From NCBI GenBank assembly GCA_036502625.1, contig DASXYG010000031.1, positions 37,302 to 101,301 on the forward strand: a stretch of DNA of 64,000 bases. Reading direction: 5' to 3'. This stretch comes from DASXYG01 sp036502625 (GTDB lineage: Bacteria; Actinomycetota; Actinomycetes; Streptosporangiales; Streptosporangiaceae). Made by a program: the position numbers and the translations under genes. Each line of letters opens with the position of its first letter. The stretch's first letter is position 1. Of this stretch, positions 1 to 11,171 are shown piece after piece. Below the pieces are notes generated by a model. The model did not search any database and had not been told where the DNA came from. It saw nothing but the letters and a program-made list of their open reading frames with translations.

Positions 1-747
1 CCGGCGGGCCCGGGGCAGGCCGAGCACCCGCGCGAGCTCGGCGTTGGTGGGGTTGCGCAGCACGCGTTCACCGCGGCAGACCACCACGGGGGTCTGTTCC
101 GGGTCGATGCCGAGCCGGCGCAGCAGCGCGTCGGCCTCGCCGTCGTCCTCCAGGTCGATCCACCGGTGCGGGAGGCGGTTCCGGGCGGCGAACTCCCGCA
201 GCCGCAGGGTGTCGCGCGAGTAGCGCGACCCGATGATGCGCAGGCCCGTGCCGAGCCCGATGAGGATCGATCGCCGGGTGAGGTACGCGCGCAGGATCAG
301 GTCGCCGAGCCGGGGATCGTGGGCCACGAGCTCGCGCAGCCGGCCGGCGGGGACGGCCAGCACCTCGCCCGCCGCGCAGACCACCGCGGTGAGGAACACG
401 CTCTGACCGGTGAGCAGGTTGAGCTCGCCGAGGAAGCGGCCCGGGCCGTGGGTGCCGAGGACGCGCTGGCCGGGCGTCCCGTAGTGCTCGACCATGGCCA
501 CGCGCCCGCGCAGGACGACGACGAAGTCGCAGGTGCTGTCGCCCTCGCGGAACAGCACGTCACCGGCGCGGGTGGGGCGCCGCCGTCCGTACCGGTCGAG
601 CAGCGCGATGTGCGCCTCGCTCAGCCGCGGATAGGCGCCGAGCGTGTCCGGGGTTTCGACCGGCGTCTCCGCCTCGCACGGCTCAGGAACGGTGCCGGCG
701 CGGGTCCCGCCCCCCGCCGGGGCCCGCGCCGGCCGCTCAGCCGTCAT
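1..747 (-). CDS. Cyclic-nucleotide-binding domain / thioredoxin-reductase-like protein, N-terminal part
   Basis: The frame is open for 249 codons from ATG 747 to the window edge, so the C-terminus is missing. Residues about 40-160 form a cNMP-binding (CRP-like) beta-roll, with FREGD, a GRFLGELNLLTGQ stretch and a PAGRLRELVAHDP helix. Residues about 180-245 look like a thioredoxin/glutaredoxin-type domain (SRYSRDTLRLREFAARN, then a VVVCRGERVLRNPT beta-hairpin). In actinobacterial relatives this arrangement precedes an FAD/NAD(P) thioredoxin-reductase domain, which would lie beyond base 1; that part is inferred. The start codon overlaps the hsp20 stop (ATGA, 744-747), so it is the last visible gene of the stress operon. 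The likely role is redox repair or sensing linked to chaperones. Confidence 0.75.
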   Translation of the reverse strand, partial: MTAERPARAPAGGGTRAGTVPEPCEAETPVETPDTLGAYPRLSEAHIALLDRYGRRRPTRAGDVLFREGDSTCDFVVVLRGRVAMVEHYGTPGQRVLGTHGPGRFLGELNLLTGQSVFLTAVVCAAGEVLAVPAGRLRELVAHDPRLGDLILRAYLTRRSILIGLGTGLRIIGSRYSRDTLRLREFAARNRLPHRWIDLEDDGEADALLRRLGIDPEQTPVVVCRGERVLRNPTNAELARVLGLPRARR

Positions 748-1214
748 GACGAGCCTGACGCTCCGGCCGTTTGTGTCTCACGCGAACCGGTGGCCGGCTG
801 TTCCGGTACCGCGGTCGCCCGGCCGATGGCGACCTGGCGGGGCTTGCTCTCCTGGGACACCGGGATGCGCAGGGTGAGCACGCCGTGCTCGTACTCGGCG
901 GCCATGTTCCCCGTGTCGAGGTTGTCGCCGAGGACCAACTGGCGGGCGAACGTACCCTGGGGCCGTTCGTCGACCAGGACCTCGTCGCCGTCCTGCCGGC
1001 TCGGCCGCCGTTCGGTGCGCACGTTCACCACATTGCGCTCGACGGTCAGCTCGACGTCGTCGCGGCTGACGCCGGGCAGGTCGAGATGGACGAAGAACTC
1101 GTCCCCGCGCCGGTACGCCTCCATCGGCATGGAACTCGGCGTACGCGATCCCCGGAGCATCTCTCCGGTGATCCTGTCCAGGTCACGGAACGGGTCGAAT
1201 CGCAGAACGGTCAT
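744..1214 (-). CDS. Hsp20/alpha-crystallin small heat shock protein
   Basis: A 156-residue ATP-independent holdase that binds unfolding proteins. The N-terminus has the FDPFRDLDRI motif typical of bacterial Hsp20. The alpha-crystallin domain spans about 35-130, with FFVHLDLPGVSRDDVEL and ending in the GVLTLRIPV signature. The ATG at 1214 is preferred over an upstream in-frame start because GGAGGC lies 6 nt before it. Its ATGA overlaps the thioredoxin stop, and its own stop overlaps the next start, so it is translationally coupled on both sides. The C-terminal tail of about 25 residues is Ala/Gly/Ser/Thr-rich and probably disordered. Confidence 0.93.
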   Translation of the reverse strand: MTVLRFDPFRDLDRITGEMLRGSRTPSSMPMEAYRRGDEFFVHLDLPGVSRDDVELTVERNVVNVRTERRPSRQDGDEVLVDERPQGTFARQLVLGDNLDTGNMAAEYEHGVLTLRIPVSQESKPRQVAIGRATAVPEQPATGSRETQTAGASGSS

Positions 1215-1702
1215 GATCGGGCCTCCTTCGTTGTCGATGACGGTTCCTGCCCGGACCGGCCGGCGGCCGGTCCGGCGCCTCTCAGTGCGTCCTGCACCCA
1301 TGCGCGCAGTGCCGGTGCCGGCGCGGCGCCGGCCTGGCGGGCGATCACGTCGGCGTGGTCCATGACGAGCAGGGTGGGCACCGCCTGGACCTCGAACCTC
1401 CGGGCCAGGGCGGGGCTCGCGTCAATGTCGATCTTGACGAGCTTGATCTGCCCGGCCATGTCCCGCGCGACCTGCTCCAGGGCGGGGCTGACCATCCGGC
1501 AGGGCCCGCACCAGGTCGCCCACAGGTCGACGACGACGGGCAGTTCCGACCGGTCGACGATCTCGGCGAAACTCCGGTCGTCGGCGTCGGCGATCCAAGG
1601 CAGCGGGTTGTGGCAGTTGGCGCACCGCGGCGTGCCCTTGGCCGCGGCCGGCACGCGGTTACGGCGTCCGCAGGCCGCGCAGCCGACGATCCGGGAACCC
1701 AT
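1211..1702 (-). CDS. Thioredoxin with N-terminal zinc ribbon (TrxC-like)
   Basis: A 163-residue cytoplasmic disulfide reductase. Residues 8-11 and 27-30 carry paired CxxC motifs of a zinc ribbon, as in thioredoxin 2. The active site is WCGPC at 64-68, and the cis-proline region VQAVPTLLV follows. The ATG at 1702 is chosen because AGGAGG sits 9 nt upstream; an in-frame GTG at 1726 overlapping the clpB stop is possible but lacks such a site. It lies between clpB and hsp20 in one operon. Zinc-ribbon thioredoxins respond to oxidative stress in E. coli, which suggests that this operon couples refolding to thiol repair. The C-terminal tail is poorly conserved. Confidence 0.92.
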   Translation of the reverse strand: MGSRIVGCAACGRRNRVPAAAKGTPRCANCHNPLPWIADADDRSFAEIVDRSELPVVVDLWATWCGPCRMVSPALEQVARDMAGQIKLVKIDIDASPALARRFEVQAVPTLLVMDHADVIARQAGAAPAPALRAWVQDALRGAGPAAGRSGQEPSSTTKEARS

Positions 1703-1722
1703 GGGGCGCCGCCTCCTTTCCG

Positions 1723-4352
<2,630 letters not shown>

Positions 4353-4371
<19 letters not shown>

Positions 4372-4673
4372 GATCGGCCTCCGCTACCTCGGTTCCGTAT
4401 GCGCAGCGCCGTTTCCAGCTCGGCGATGCGGCCCAGCAGGTCGAGCACCAGCCCCAGCGCCGCGTAGTTCAGCGCGAAGCCCGCCCGCAGGCGCTGGATG
4501 CGGGCCACCACGGCCAGTTCCTCCGGCGCGAACCACAGCACGCCGCGTACGTCGGCCTCCGCCTCGACCAGGCCGAGCCGTACCAGCCGTTCCATCAGGT
4601 CCGGATGCATCCCCGCGACGCGGGCGAACGCCTCCAGGTCCAGCCGCCGCGGCCGGGCGAGCACGTGCGTCAT
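4353..4673 (-). CDS. cbpM: CbpM/MerR-like chaperone modulator
   Basis: A 106-residue protein with a MerR-type winged-helix core (LDLEAFARVAGMHPDLMERL, then WFAPEELAVVARIQRLR) and a C-terminal helix, as in CbpM, which binds the J-domain of CbpA and inhibits it. It starts by ATGA overlap with the dnaJ stop and ends inside the clpB start region. HspR, the usual last gene of actinobacterial dnaK operons, is also MerR-like. I favour CbpM because the partner DnaJ lacks a zinc finger (CbpA type) and no HspR operator is visible upstream of dnaK. A DNA-binding role cannot be excluded. Confidence 0.75.
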
Positions 4674-5614
4674 CGCGGCCTCCTCGGGTCGAAGTCCGAA
4701 GCGGCGGCGAGCTCGGAGAACAGCCGCCGTTCCTCGTCGGTGAGCGTGCGCGGCACGACCACGCGGGCCTCGGCGAACAGGTCGCCGGGATGGCCTCGCG
4801 GGTTCGGCAGGCCACGGCCGCGCAGCCGCAGCCGCCGACCGCTCGACGTGCCCGGCGGTACCTTGATCTTCGCCTCACCGCCGGGCGTGTCGAGGGCGAC
4901 GGACGCACCGAGCGCCGCCTCCCAGGGGCTGAGCGGCAGGTCGACGTACAGGTCGCGGCCCTCCGCGCGGTACCGCGGATGCGGCGCGAGCCGGACGATC
5001 AGGTACAGGTCGCCCGGACGGCTTCCGTCGCCCCGGCCGCCCTGGCCCGCCAGCCGGATCCGCTGGCCGTCGGTCACCCCGGGCGGGATCCGCACGTCCA
5101 GGGTGCGCCGCCCCCCGGGCCCGTCCAGCGTGATGGACCGCTGCCCACCGGTGAAGGCGTCCTCGATGGACAGCTCGATCTCCGCCTCCTGGTCCGCGCC
5201 GGGCATCGGGCCCCAGCCGCGCCCCGACCCACCGAACATGCCGCCCAGCAGGTCGTCGATGTCGATGCCGTCGGTGCCGCCGAAGCCGAAGTTCACGCGC
5301 CGGCCGCCGCCCCGTCCGGCACCGCCCCGCCCGGCGCCTGCGTACGACCGGGACCGGGCCCACTCGTCCGGGTCCACGTCCTCCGGCACCTGCCGGAAGT
5401 CCGGGCCGAACGCGTCGTAGCGGCGGCGCTGCTCCGGGTCGGAGAGCACGTTGTAGGCCTCGGCGACCTCCTTGAACCGCTCCTCCGCACCCGGGTCCTT
5501 GTTCACGTCCGGGTGATAGGCGCGGGCGAGCTTCCGGTAGGCGCGCTGGATCTCGCCCTGGTCCGCCGTCCGTGACACGCCCAGGATCTCGTAGAAGTCC
5601 CGCTGGTCGGCCAT
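4670..5614 (-). CDS. DnaJ/CbpA-type J-domain co-chaperone
   Basis: A 314-residue Hsp40 that delivers substrates to DnaK and stimulates its ATPase. The J-domain spans 1-70, with HPD at 34-36. A Gly/Arg-rich linker with GFGGTDGIDIDDLLGG follows (about 95-125). Two beta-sandwich substrate domains complete the protein (about 135-300, with IPPGVTDGQRIRLAGQGG and VPPGTSSGRRLRLRGRGLP). There is no CxxCxGxG zinc-finger domain, so it is class B (CbpA-like). The open frame extends far upstream, but ATG 5614 is chosen because it begins the conserved J-domain and overlaps the grpE stop (TGATG). Confidence 0.95.
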   Translation of the reverse strand: MADQRDFYEILGVSRTADQGEIQRAYRKLARAYHPDVNKDPGAEERFKEVAEAYNVLSDPEQRRRYDAFGPDFRQVPEDVDPDEWARSRSYAGAGRGGAGRGGGRRVNFGFGGTDGIDIDDLLGGMFGGSGRGWGPMPGADQEAEIELSIEDAFTGGQRSITLDGPGGRRTLDVRIPPGVTDGQRIRLAGQGGRGDGSRPGDLYLIVRLAPHPRYRAEGRDLYVDLPLSPWEAALGASVALDTPGGEAKIKVPPGTSSGRRLRLRGRGLPNPRGHPGDLFAEARVVVPRTLTDEERRLFSELAAASDFDPRRPR

Positions 5615-6141
5615 CACGGCGCTCCGGTCGAGACGATCACGAAGGCGGGCCGGAGCTGACCGCGCCCCTCCCCGTAGCCGGGCCGCAGGACCTGGACGAC
5701 CGTTCCGGCGGGCGCGGCCGGATCCGGTACGGCGCTGACGGCCTCGTGCAGCGCCGGGTCGAAGGGCACGCCGGCCTCGTCGCGGCGCGGGAACCCGAGC
5801 TCGGCGAGAATGTGCACCGCCCGATCCCGGATCGCCCGCACACCCTCGGCCATCGATCCCGGGCCGTCGGCCGCGTGCTCGAGCGCGCGGTCCAGGTCGT
5901 CCACGACCGGTAGCCACAGCGCCGCCACCCGTACCCGTTCCTGTTCGGCGCGGGCGTCGGCGTCACGAGCGGTGCGCTTACGTACGTTGTCGAGGTCCGC
6001 GGCGGCGCGCATCCACCGGTCCTCCATCTCGGCGAGCCGCCGCCGCAGTTCGGCGACCTGCTCGGAGTCCGCGTCCCCGGCCCCGTTCACGCCCGCGGCG
6101 TCGGCCTGATGGCCGTGCTCGGGCGCGGGTTGCTGAGTCAT
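5614..6141 (-). CDS. grpE: Nucleotide exchange factor GrpE
   Basis: A 175-residue homodimeric ADP-release factor for DnaK. Residues about 20-75 form the long dimerisation helix (VAELRRRLAEMEDRWMRAAA, then DLDNVRKRT). The beta-wing domain contains PFDPALHEAVS and ends with VVQVLRPGYG, the family signature. The N-terminal 25 residues are acidic and polar, and probably disordered. It lies 6 nt downstream of dnaK and overlaps the dnaJ start by one base. The length is within the actinobacterial range. Confidence 0.96.
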   Translation of the reverse strand: MTQQPAPEHGHQADAAGVNGAGDADSEQVAELRRRLAEMEDRWMRAAADLDNVRKRTARDADARAEQERVRVAALWLPVVDDLDRALEHAADGPGSMAEGVRAIRDRAVHILAELGFPRRDEAGVPFDPALHEAVSAVPDPAAPAGTVVQVLRPGYGEGRGQLRPAFVIVSTGAP

Positions 6142-6147
6142 GGCGGA

Positions 6148-8055
6148 TCACGAGGTGGTGAACTCGGCGTCGATCACATCGTCGTCGGAACCGGATCCGC
6201 CGCTCCCGCCGCCTGGTACGCCACCGCCCGGAGCTCCGGACGCGGACCCGGCGCCCGCGCCGCCGGAGGAGACGCCGAGCGCCTGGTAGATCTGCTGCAG
6301 CTCCGCGGTCCTGGCGCGCAGGCGGTCCAGCGGCTCGTCGCCGGAGATCGCCTGCCGTGCCTCGGCCACGAGCAGCTCCGCACGGGCCCGATCGTGCTCG
6401 GCCGCCCGGTCGCCCAGCTCCTGAAGCCGCCGTTCGACCTGGTAAGCGGCCGCGTCGAGCTCGTTGCGCGCGTCCACGAGCTCGCGCAGCCGGGCGTCGG
6501 CATCCCGGTTGCGCTCCGCCTCGGCGATCATCCGGTCGACCTCGCCGGAGTCCAGGTTGGAGCTCTCACTGATGGTGATCCGCTGCTCCGCGCCGGTGTC
6601 CTTGTCCCGGGCGGTGACGTTCAGGATGCCGTTCGCGTCGATGTCGAACGTCACCTCGACCTGCGGGGTGCCGCGCGGCGCGGGGCGGATGTTCTCCAGC
6701 CGGAAGCGGCCGAGCACCCGGTTGTCGGCGGCGCGCTCGCGCTCGCCCTGCAGGACCACCACGTCGACCGCCGACTGGTTGTCCTCGGCAGTGGAGAACG
6801 TCTCGGTACGGCGCGCCGGAATGGTGGTGTTCCGCTCGATGATCTTGGTCATCACGCCGCCCATGGTCTCGATGCCGAGCGACAGCGGCGTGACGTCGAG
6901 CAGCAGGACATCCTGGACCTCGCCCTTGATGATCGCCGCCTGTACGGCCGCGCCCACCGCGACGACCTCGTCCGGGTTGACGGTCATGTTCGGGTCCTTG
7001 TCCCCGGTGAGCCGGCGTACGAGCTTCTGCACCGCCGGTATCCGGGTGGACCCGCCGACGAGGATCACCTCGTCGATGTCGTCGCCTGTCAGCTTGCCGT
7101 CCGACAGCGCCCGTTTGACGGGCTCCAGGCACCGCTCCACCAGGTCGGCGGTGATCTGGTCGAACGTGGACCTCCGCAGCGTGGTGTTCAGGTGCTTCGG
7201 GCCGGAGGCGTCCGCGGTGATGAACGGCAGGTTCACGGTCGTCTGCGTCACCGACGACAGCTCGACCTTCGCCTTCTCCGCGGCCTCGAACAGCCGTTGC
7301 AGCGCCTGCGGGTCGTTGCGCAGGTCGATGCCCTCCTGCTTGGCGAACTCCCCGGCCAGGTGGTCGACGATCCGCCGGTCGAAGTCGTCCCCGCCCAGGT
7401 GCGTGTCACCGGCGGTCGAGCGCACCTCGACCACTCCGTCACCGATGTTGAGGACGCTCACGTCGAAGGTGCCGCCGCCCAGGTCGAACACCAGGACGGT
7501 CTCGTTCCCCTTCTTGTCCATGCCGTACGCGAGCGCCGCCGCGGTCGGCTCGTTGATGATCCGCAGGACCTCGAGCCCGGCGATCCGCCCGGCGTCCTTC
7601 GTCGCCTGCCGCTGCGCGTCGTTGAAGTAGGCGGGCACCGTGATGACCGCCTCGGTGACCCGCTCGCCTAGCTGTTTGGAGGCGTCATCGGCCAGCTTGC
7701 GCAGCACCTGCGCGGAGATCTCCTCCGGCGCGTACTGCTTCCCGCGTACGTCGAAGCGGGCGGCCCCCTCCGGCCCCGGCACCACGTCGAACGAGACCGC
7801 GTTGATCTCGCTGGCGACCTCGTCGTAGCGGCGCCCGATGAACCTCTTCGCCGAATAGATCGTGCCCTTCGGATTCAGGATCGCCTGCCGGCGTGCGAGC
7901 TGGCCCACCAGGCGTTCCCCGTCCTCGGTGAACGCCACCACCGACGGCGTCGTCCGCGCCCCCTCCGCGTTCGGGATCACCGACGGCTGTCCCTCCCGCA
8001 TCGCCGCGATCACCGAGTTCGTCGTGCCCAAGTCGATGCCGACCGCTATCGCCAT
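6148..8055 (-). CDS. dnaK: Molecular chaperone DnaK (Hsp70)
   Basis: A 635-residue Hsp70 ATPase and the first gene of the stress operon. The nucleotide-binding domain opens with GIDLGTTNS (residues 6-14) and carries VPAYFNDAQRQATKDAG, INEPTAAALAYG and VFDLGGGTFDVS. The substrate-binding domain has DVTPLSLGIETMGGV. A helical lid and a Gly/Ser-rich tail follow, ending in the DDDVIDAEF motif. ATG 8055 is preferred over an in-frame start at 8124 because AGGGGGAG lies just upstream and the protein begins at the conserved strand. No CIRCE or HAIR element could be found in the 108-nt leader. Actinomycetes often keep a second dnaK, and this copy may be the accessory one. Confidence 0.97.
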   Translation of the reverse strand: MAIAVGIDLGTTNSVIAAMREGQPSVIPNAEGARTTPSVVAFTEDGERLVGQLARRQAILNPKGTIYSAKRFIGRRYDEVASEINAVSFDVVPGPEGAARFDVRGKQYAPEEISAQVLRKLADDASKQLGERVTEAVITVPAYFNDAQRQATKDAGRIAGLEVLRIINEPTAAALAYGMDKKGNETVLVFDLGGGTFDVSVLNIGDGVVEVRSTAGDTHLGGDDFDRRIVDHLAGEFAKQEGIDLRNDPQALQRLFEAAEKAKVELSSVTQTTVNLPFITADASGPKHLNTTLRRSTFDQITADLVERCLEPVKRALSDGKLTGDDIDEVILVGGSTRIPAVQKLVRRLTGDKDPNMTVNPDEVVAVGAAVQAAIIKGEVQDVLLLDVTPLSLGIETMGGVMTKIIERNTTIPARRTETFSTAEDNQSAVDVVVLQGERERAADNRVLGRFRLENIRPAPRGTPQVEVTFDIDANGILNVTARDKDTGAEQRITISESSNLDSGEVDRMIAEAERNRDADARLRELVDARNELDAAAYQVERRLQELGDRAAEHDRARAELLVAEARQAISGDEPLDRLRARTAELQQIYQALGVSSGGAGAGSASGAPGGGVPGGGSGGSGSDDDVIDAEFTTS

Positions 8056-8163
8056 CGCTCCCCCTAGACGTCCGTCACCGGGAACATCACCTCCACGCTC
8101 GGCCAATCCCCGCGTCCGGCACACCGTCAGTCCGGGTAGTTCTCCAGCGCCCGGCTCCCCCGG

Positions 8164-9168
8164 TCAGGCGACGTCGAGGACGATCTTCAGGTTCGCCGGG
8201 TCGCGGCAGGCGTCGATGGCCTCGGGGGTGCGGTCGAGCGGGAAACGGGCGGTGACCAGCGGGGACAGGTCAAGGCGCCGGTCCACGCAGAGGCGGATCG
8301 CCAGGTCGCAGTCGCGGGGGCGGGCGGCGCGGGGGTTGAGGATCGTCAGTTCCTTGTAGTACCAGGCGTACGTCGGGAGGCCGTCGGCCGTGGGGGCGGT
8401 GGTGCCGAACGCCAGGACCGTACCGCCGGCTCCGGCCAGGTCCATAGCCAGCGCCAGGGTCTCCTGGGTGCCCGCGCACTCGATCGCCACGCCGGCGCCC
8501 CGGCCGTCCGTCGCCTCCTGGACGAGGCGCGCCGCGTCGGCGGGTGCGGCCACCCCGGTCGCGCCGAGCCGCGCCGCGAGGTCCCGTTTCCAGCGCGACC
8601 GGGTCACCGCGAGGACCGTACGTACGCCGCGGGCGCGCAGAAGCTGGACGTGCAGCAGGCCGCTCACGCCAAGGCCCACGACGACCGCGCTGTCGCCCAC
8701 GTACATGTGCGGCAGGGACTGCGCGTGGACGCAGGTCGACAGCACCTGGAGCAGCGCCGCGTCGTCCATGGGCAGTCCGGGTGGGAGCGGGTGGAGCTGG
8801 TCCTCCGCGACCGCGACGTACTCGGCGAAACCGCCGTCGGCGTCGCGGCCCAGTAGCGCGCCGTTCCTGCATAGCTGGGGAAGGTCGCGCCGACACAGGT
8901 CGCAGCGGCCGCAGAACACCGCCGGGTTGACCAGTACCTGGGCGCCGGACGGCACCAGGCCGCGCGGGCCGGGCGCGGCGACCCGGCCGACCATCTCGTG
9001 CCCGATGATCCGCGGCGGCGTCACCGGGATCGTGCCGTCCGCGATCTTCAGGTCCGTGCCGCACACGCCCGCCCGCTCGACCCGGACCAGGGCACGGCCG
9101 CCGGCCGTTGGGCCGGGGACGTCGCGTACGGTCACCCCTCCCGTCCCGTCGATGAGCGCCGCTCGCAT
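8164..9168 (-). CDS. Zinc-dependent medium-chain alcohol dehydrogenase
   Basis: A 334-residue MDR-family NAD(P)-dependent dehydrogenase. The catalytic zinc site is C36 (AGVCGTD) plus H57/E58 (GHE). The structural zinc lobe is complete: C86, C89, C92 and C100. The Rossmann fold starts at VVVGLGVSGLLHVQLL. ATG 9168 is chosen because it starts the conserved first strand; further upstream the frame runs into the divergent gene. It is divergent from the 3-hydroxyisobutyrate dehydrogenase (81-nt gap), so the two could share control. The substrate is not predictable; sorbitol/threonine-type or secondary alcohols are typical. Confidence 0.88.
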   Translation of the reverse strand: MRAALIDGTGGVTVRDVPGPTAGGRALVRVERAGVCGTDLKIADGTIPVTPPRIIGHEMVGRVAAPGPRGLVPSGAQVLVNPAVFCGRCDLCRRDLPQLCRNGALLGRDADGGFAEYVAVAEDQLHPLPPGLPMDDAALLQVLSTCVHAQSLPHMYVGDSAVVVGLGVSGLLHVQLLRARGVRTVLAVTRSRWKRDLAARLGATGVAAPADAARLVQEATDGRGAGVAIECAGTQETLALAMDLAGAGGTVLAFGTTAPTADGLPTYAWYYKELTILNPRAARPRDCDLAIRLCVDRRLDLSPLVTARFPLDRTPEAIDACRDPANLKIVLDVA

Positions 9169-9249
9169 CAGCCGTCCCCTTCCGCGCTCTGGCCGAAGCC
9201 CGCGCGCTGTGTTGCAATGCCCTCGGTTGCGATGCCTTCGGGAGGCGCC

Positions 9250-10167
9250 ATGCCGGTACCGGTCGGGTTCGTCGGTCTCGGGTTGATGGGCTCCGCGATG
9301 AGCGCCCACTTACTGCGGGCCGGGCACGAGGTGATCGGCTGCGACCTCGACGCCGCCCGGCTGCGGGAGCACGAGGAGCGGGGCGGGGTCGCGGTGGACA
9401 GCCCGGCGGAGGCGGCCGCGCGGGCGGGCGTCGTCATCACGTCGCTGCCGAGCGTACGCGCGCTGGCCGACGTCGTACACGGCCCCGACGGCCTCGCCGC
9501 CCGGCCGTCCGACGGCCTCGTGGTGGTCGAGACGAGCACGCTGCCCGTCCAGGCGAAGGAGGACGCGCGCGGCCGGCTCGAACGGCGCGGCGTCCGGCTG
9601 CTCGACGCGCCGCTGAGCGGCACCGCCGAGCAGGCCCGCCACCGCGACCTGGTCGCCTACGTCAGCGGCGACGACGACGCCAAGGCGCGGGCGCTGCCGG
9701 TGCTCGACGCGATGACCCGCGCCTGCCACGACGTGGGCCCGTTCGGCAACGGCACCGCGATGAAGATCGTCGCCAACCTGCTCGTCGCCGTGCACAACCT
9801 GGCCGCCGCGGAGGCGCTGCTGCTGGCCGAGCACGCGGGCCTGGACGCCGCGACGGTGCTGCGCGCGATCGGCGACGGCGCGGGCACGTCCCGGATGTTC
9901 GAGGTACGCGGCCCGCTGATGGCGGCCGGCGCGTACGGCGAACCGACGATGCGCACCGGCCTGTTCGAGAAGGACCTGCAGATCATCGACGCGTTCGCCG
10001 CGAAGATGCGCGTCCCGACCCCGCTGTTCTCCGCCGCCTCGGCCTACTACCGGGCCGCGCTCGCGCAGGGCCGCGGGGACGAGGACACGGCCTGCGTCCA
10101 CGCGGTCCTCGCCGGCCTCGCACCCGAGCTCACACCGGATCTCCCACCCGAGAAGGAGACGAAATGA
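9250..10167 (+). CDS. 3-hydroxyisobutyrate dehydrogenase-family protein
   Basis: A 305-residue beta-hydroxyacid dehydrogenase. The Rossmann motif is GFVGLGLMGSAM (GLGLMG at 9-14), the substrate-binding motif is DAPLSGTAEQA, and the catalytic lysine lies in GNGTAMKIVANLL. The C-terminal all-helical dimerisation domain is complete. ATG 9250 has GGGAGG just upstream; the open frame extends further but has no better start. Its stop overlaps the amidohydrolase start (ATGA), so the two are co-translated. The family includes tartronate semialdehyde reductase, 6-phosphogluconate-like and 3-hydroxyisobutyrate enzymes; the exact substrate is open. Confidence 0.9.
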   Translation: MPVPVGFVGLGLMGSAMSAHLLRAGHEVIGCDLDAARLREHEERGGVAVDSPAEAAARAGVVITSLPSVRALADVVHGPDGLAARPSDGLVVVETSTLPVQAKEDARGRLERRGVRLLDAPLSGTAEQARHRDLVAYVSGDDDAKARALPVLDAMTRACHDVGPFGNGTAMKIVANLLVAVHNLAAAEALLLAEHAGLDAATVLRAIGDGAGTSRMFEVRGPLMAAGAYGEPTMRTGLFEKDLQIIDAFAAKMRVPTPLFSAASAYYRAALAQGRGDEDTACVHAVLAGLAPELTPDLPPEKETK

Positions 10168-11171
10168 CCGGGCCCACGGCGATCGACGTGCACACCCACT
10201 TCGTGCCGCCGGAGGTCGTCGCGGACGCCCGGCGGGGCGCCGGGTTCGACGGCCTGCGCGCCGAGCGGGCCGGCGGGGCGGAGTGGCTGGTGCACCGGCA
10301 GGGCTTCCGGTATCCGCTGCACCCGGCGTTCTCCGCCGTCGAGGCCCGCCTGACCTCGATGGACGAGCGGGACATCGCGCACGCCGTGGTGTCGATCGCG
10401 CCGCCGCTGTTCATGTACGAGGCGGACCCCGATGAGGCGGTCGGGTTCTGCCGGCGGGCCAACGACGCGCTCGCCGCGTACGCCCGGGACGGTGGCGACC
10501 GGATCAGCGCGGTCGCCACGCTGCCCATGCGGCGCCCGGACGCCGCCGCGCGTGAGCTGCGCCGCGCGGTCGGCGAGCTCGGCATGCGCGGCGCGGAGAT
10601 CGGCCCCGCGACCGAGGACGTACCGCTGGACGACCCGGTCCATCGTCCGGTGCTCGAGACCGCCGCCGACCTGGGCGTGCCGCTCATCCTGCATCCGTAC
10701 TACGTCGGCGCCCGGCCCGAGCTCGCGGACTTCTATCTGACGAACCTCGTCGGCAACCCGCTGGCCACGACGGTGGCGGCGGCCCGGCTGATCCTCAGCG
10801 GCACGCTCGACGCGGTCCCGGCGCTGCGGCTCGTCCTGATGCACGGCGGCGGGTACCTGCCGTACCAGATCGGGCGGCTCGACCACGGCAACCGCGTACG
10901 CCCGGAGTCGCGCGGCTGCCGCCACGCGCCGTCGGCGTACCTGCCGCGGTTCTGGTACGACACCGTGACGCACCACCCGCGGGCCCTGCGGTTCCTGGTC
11001 GACCAGGTGGGCGCCGGCCAGGTCGCGTACGGCACCGACTTCCCGTTCGACATGGCCGCCGGGCCGCCGGGCGCCCAGTTCGCGGGCGCGGACCTGACCG
11101 CGGACGAACGCGAGCGGATCGCCGCGGGCACCGCGACGGCCCTGTTCGGCCTGCCCGTACGGGCGGGCTAG
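10164..11171 (+). CDS. Amidohydrolase family 2 (ACMSD-like) metal-dependent decarboxylase/hydrolase
   Basis: A 335-residue TIM-barrel metalloenzyme of the ACMSD/gamma-resorcylate decarboxylase group. The N-terminal metal ligands are H10 and H12 (DVHTHF). A further His lies in LILHPYYVG and another in VLMHGGGYLPY. The barrel-end Asp is in YGTDFPFD. Coupled to the hydroxyacid dehydrogenase by a 4-nt overlap, it probably acts in the same pathway, such as decarboxylation of a semialdehyde or hydroxy-aromatic acid. Its 3' end overlaps the convergent XRE-cupin gene by 4 nt. Confidence 0.87.
   Translation: MTGPTAIDVHTHFVPPEVVADARRGAGFDGLRAERAGGAEWLVHRQGFRYPLHPAFSAVEARLTSMDERDIAHAVVSIAPPLFMYEADPDEAVGFCRRANDALAAYARDGGDRISAVATLPMRRPDAAARELRRAVGELGMRGAEIGPATEDVPLDDPVHRPVLETAADLGVPLILHPYYVGARPELADFYLTNLVGNPLATTVAAARLILSGTLDAVPALRLVLMHGGGYLPYQIGRLDHGNRVRPESRGCRHAPSAYLPRFWYDTVTHHPRALRFLVDQVGAGQVAYGTDFPFDMAAGPPGAQFAGADLTADERERIAAGTATALFGLPVRAG

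Noticed and set aside
9168..9250. Regulatory palindrome between the divergent dehydrogenase genes
   Set aside because: No dyad longer than chance for this GC content was visible.
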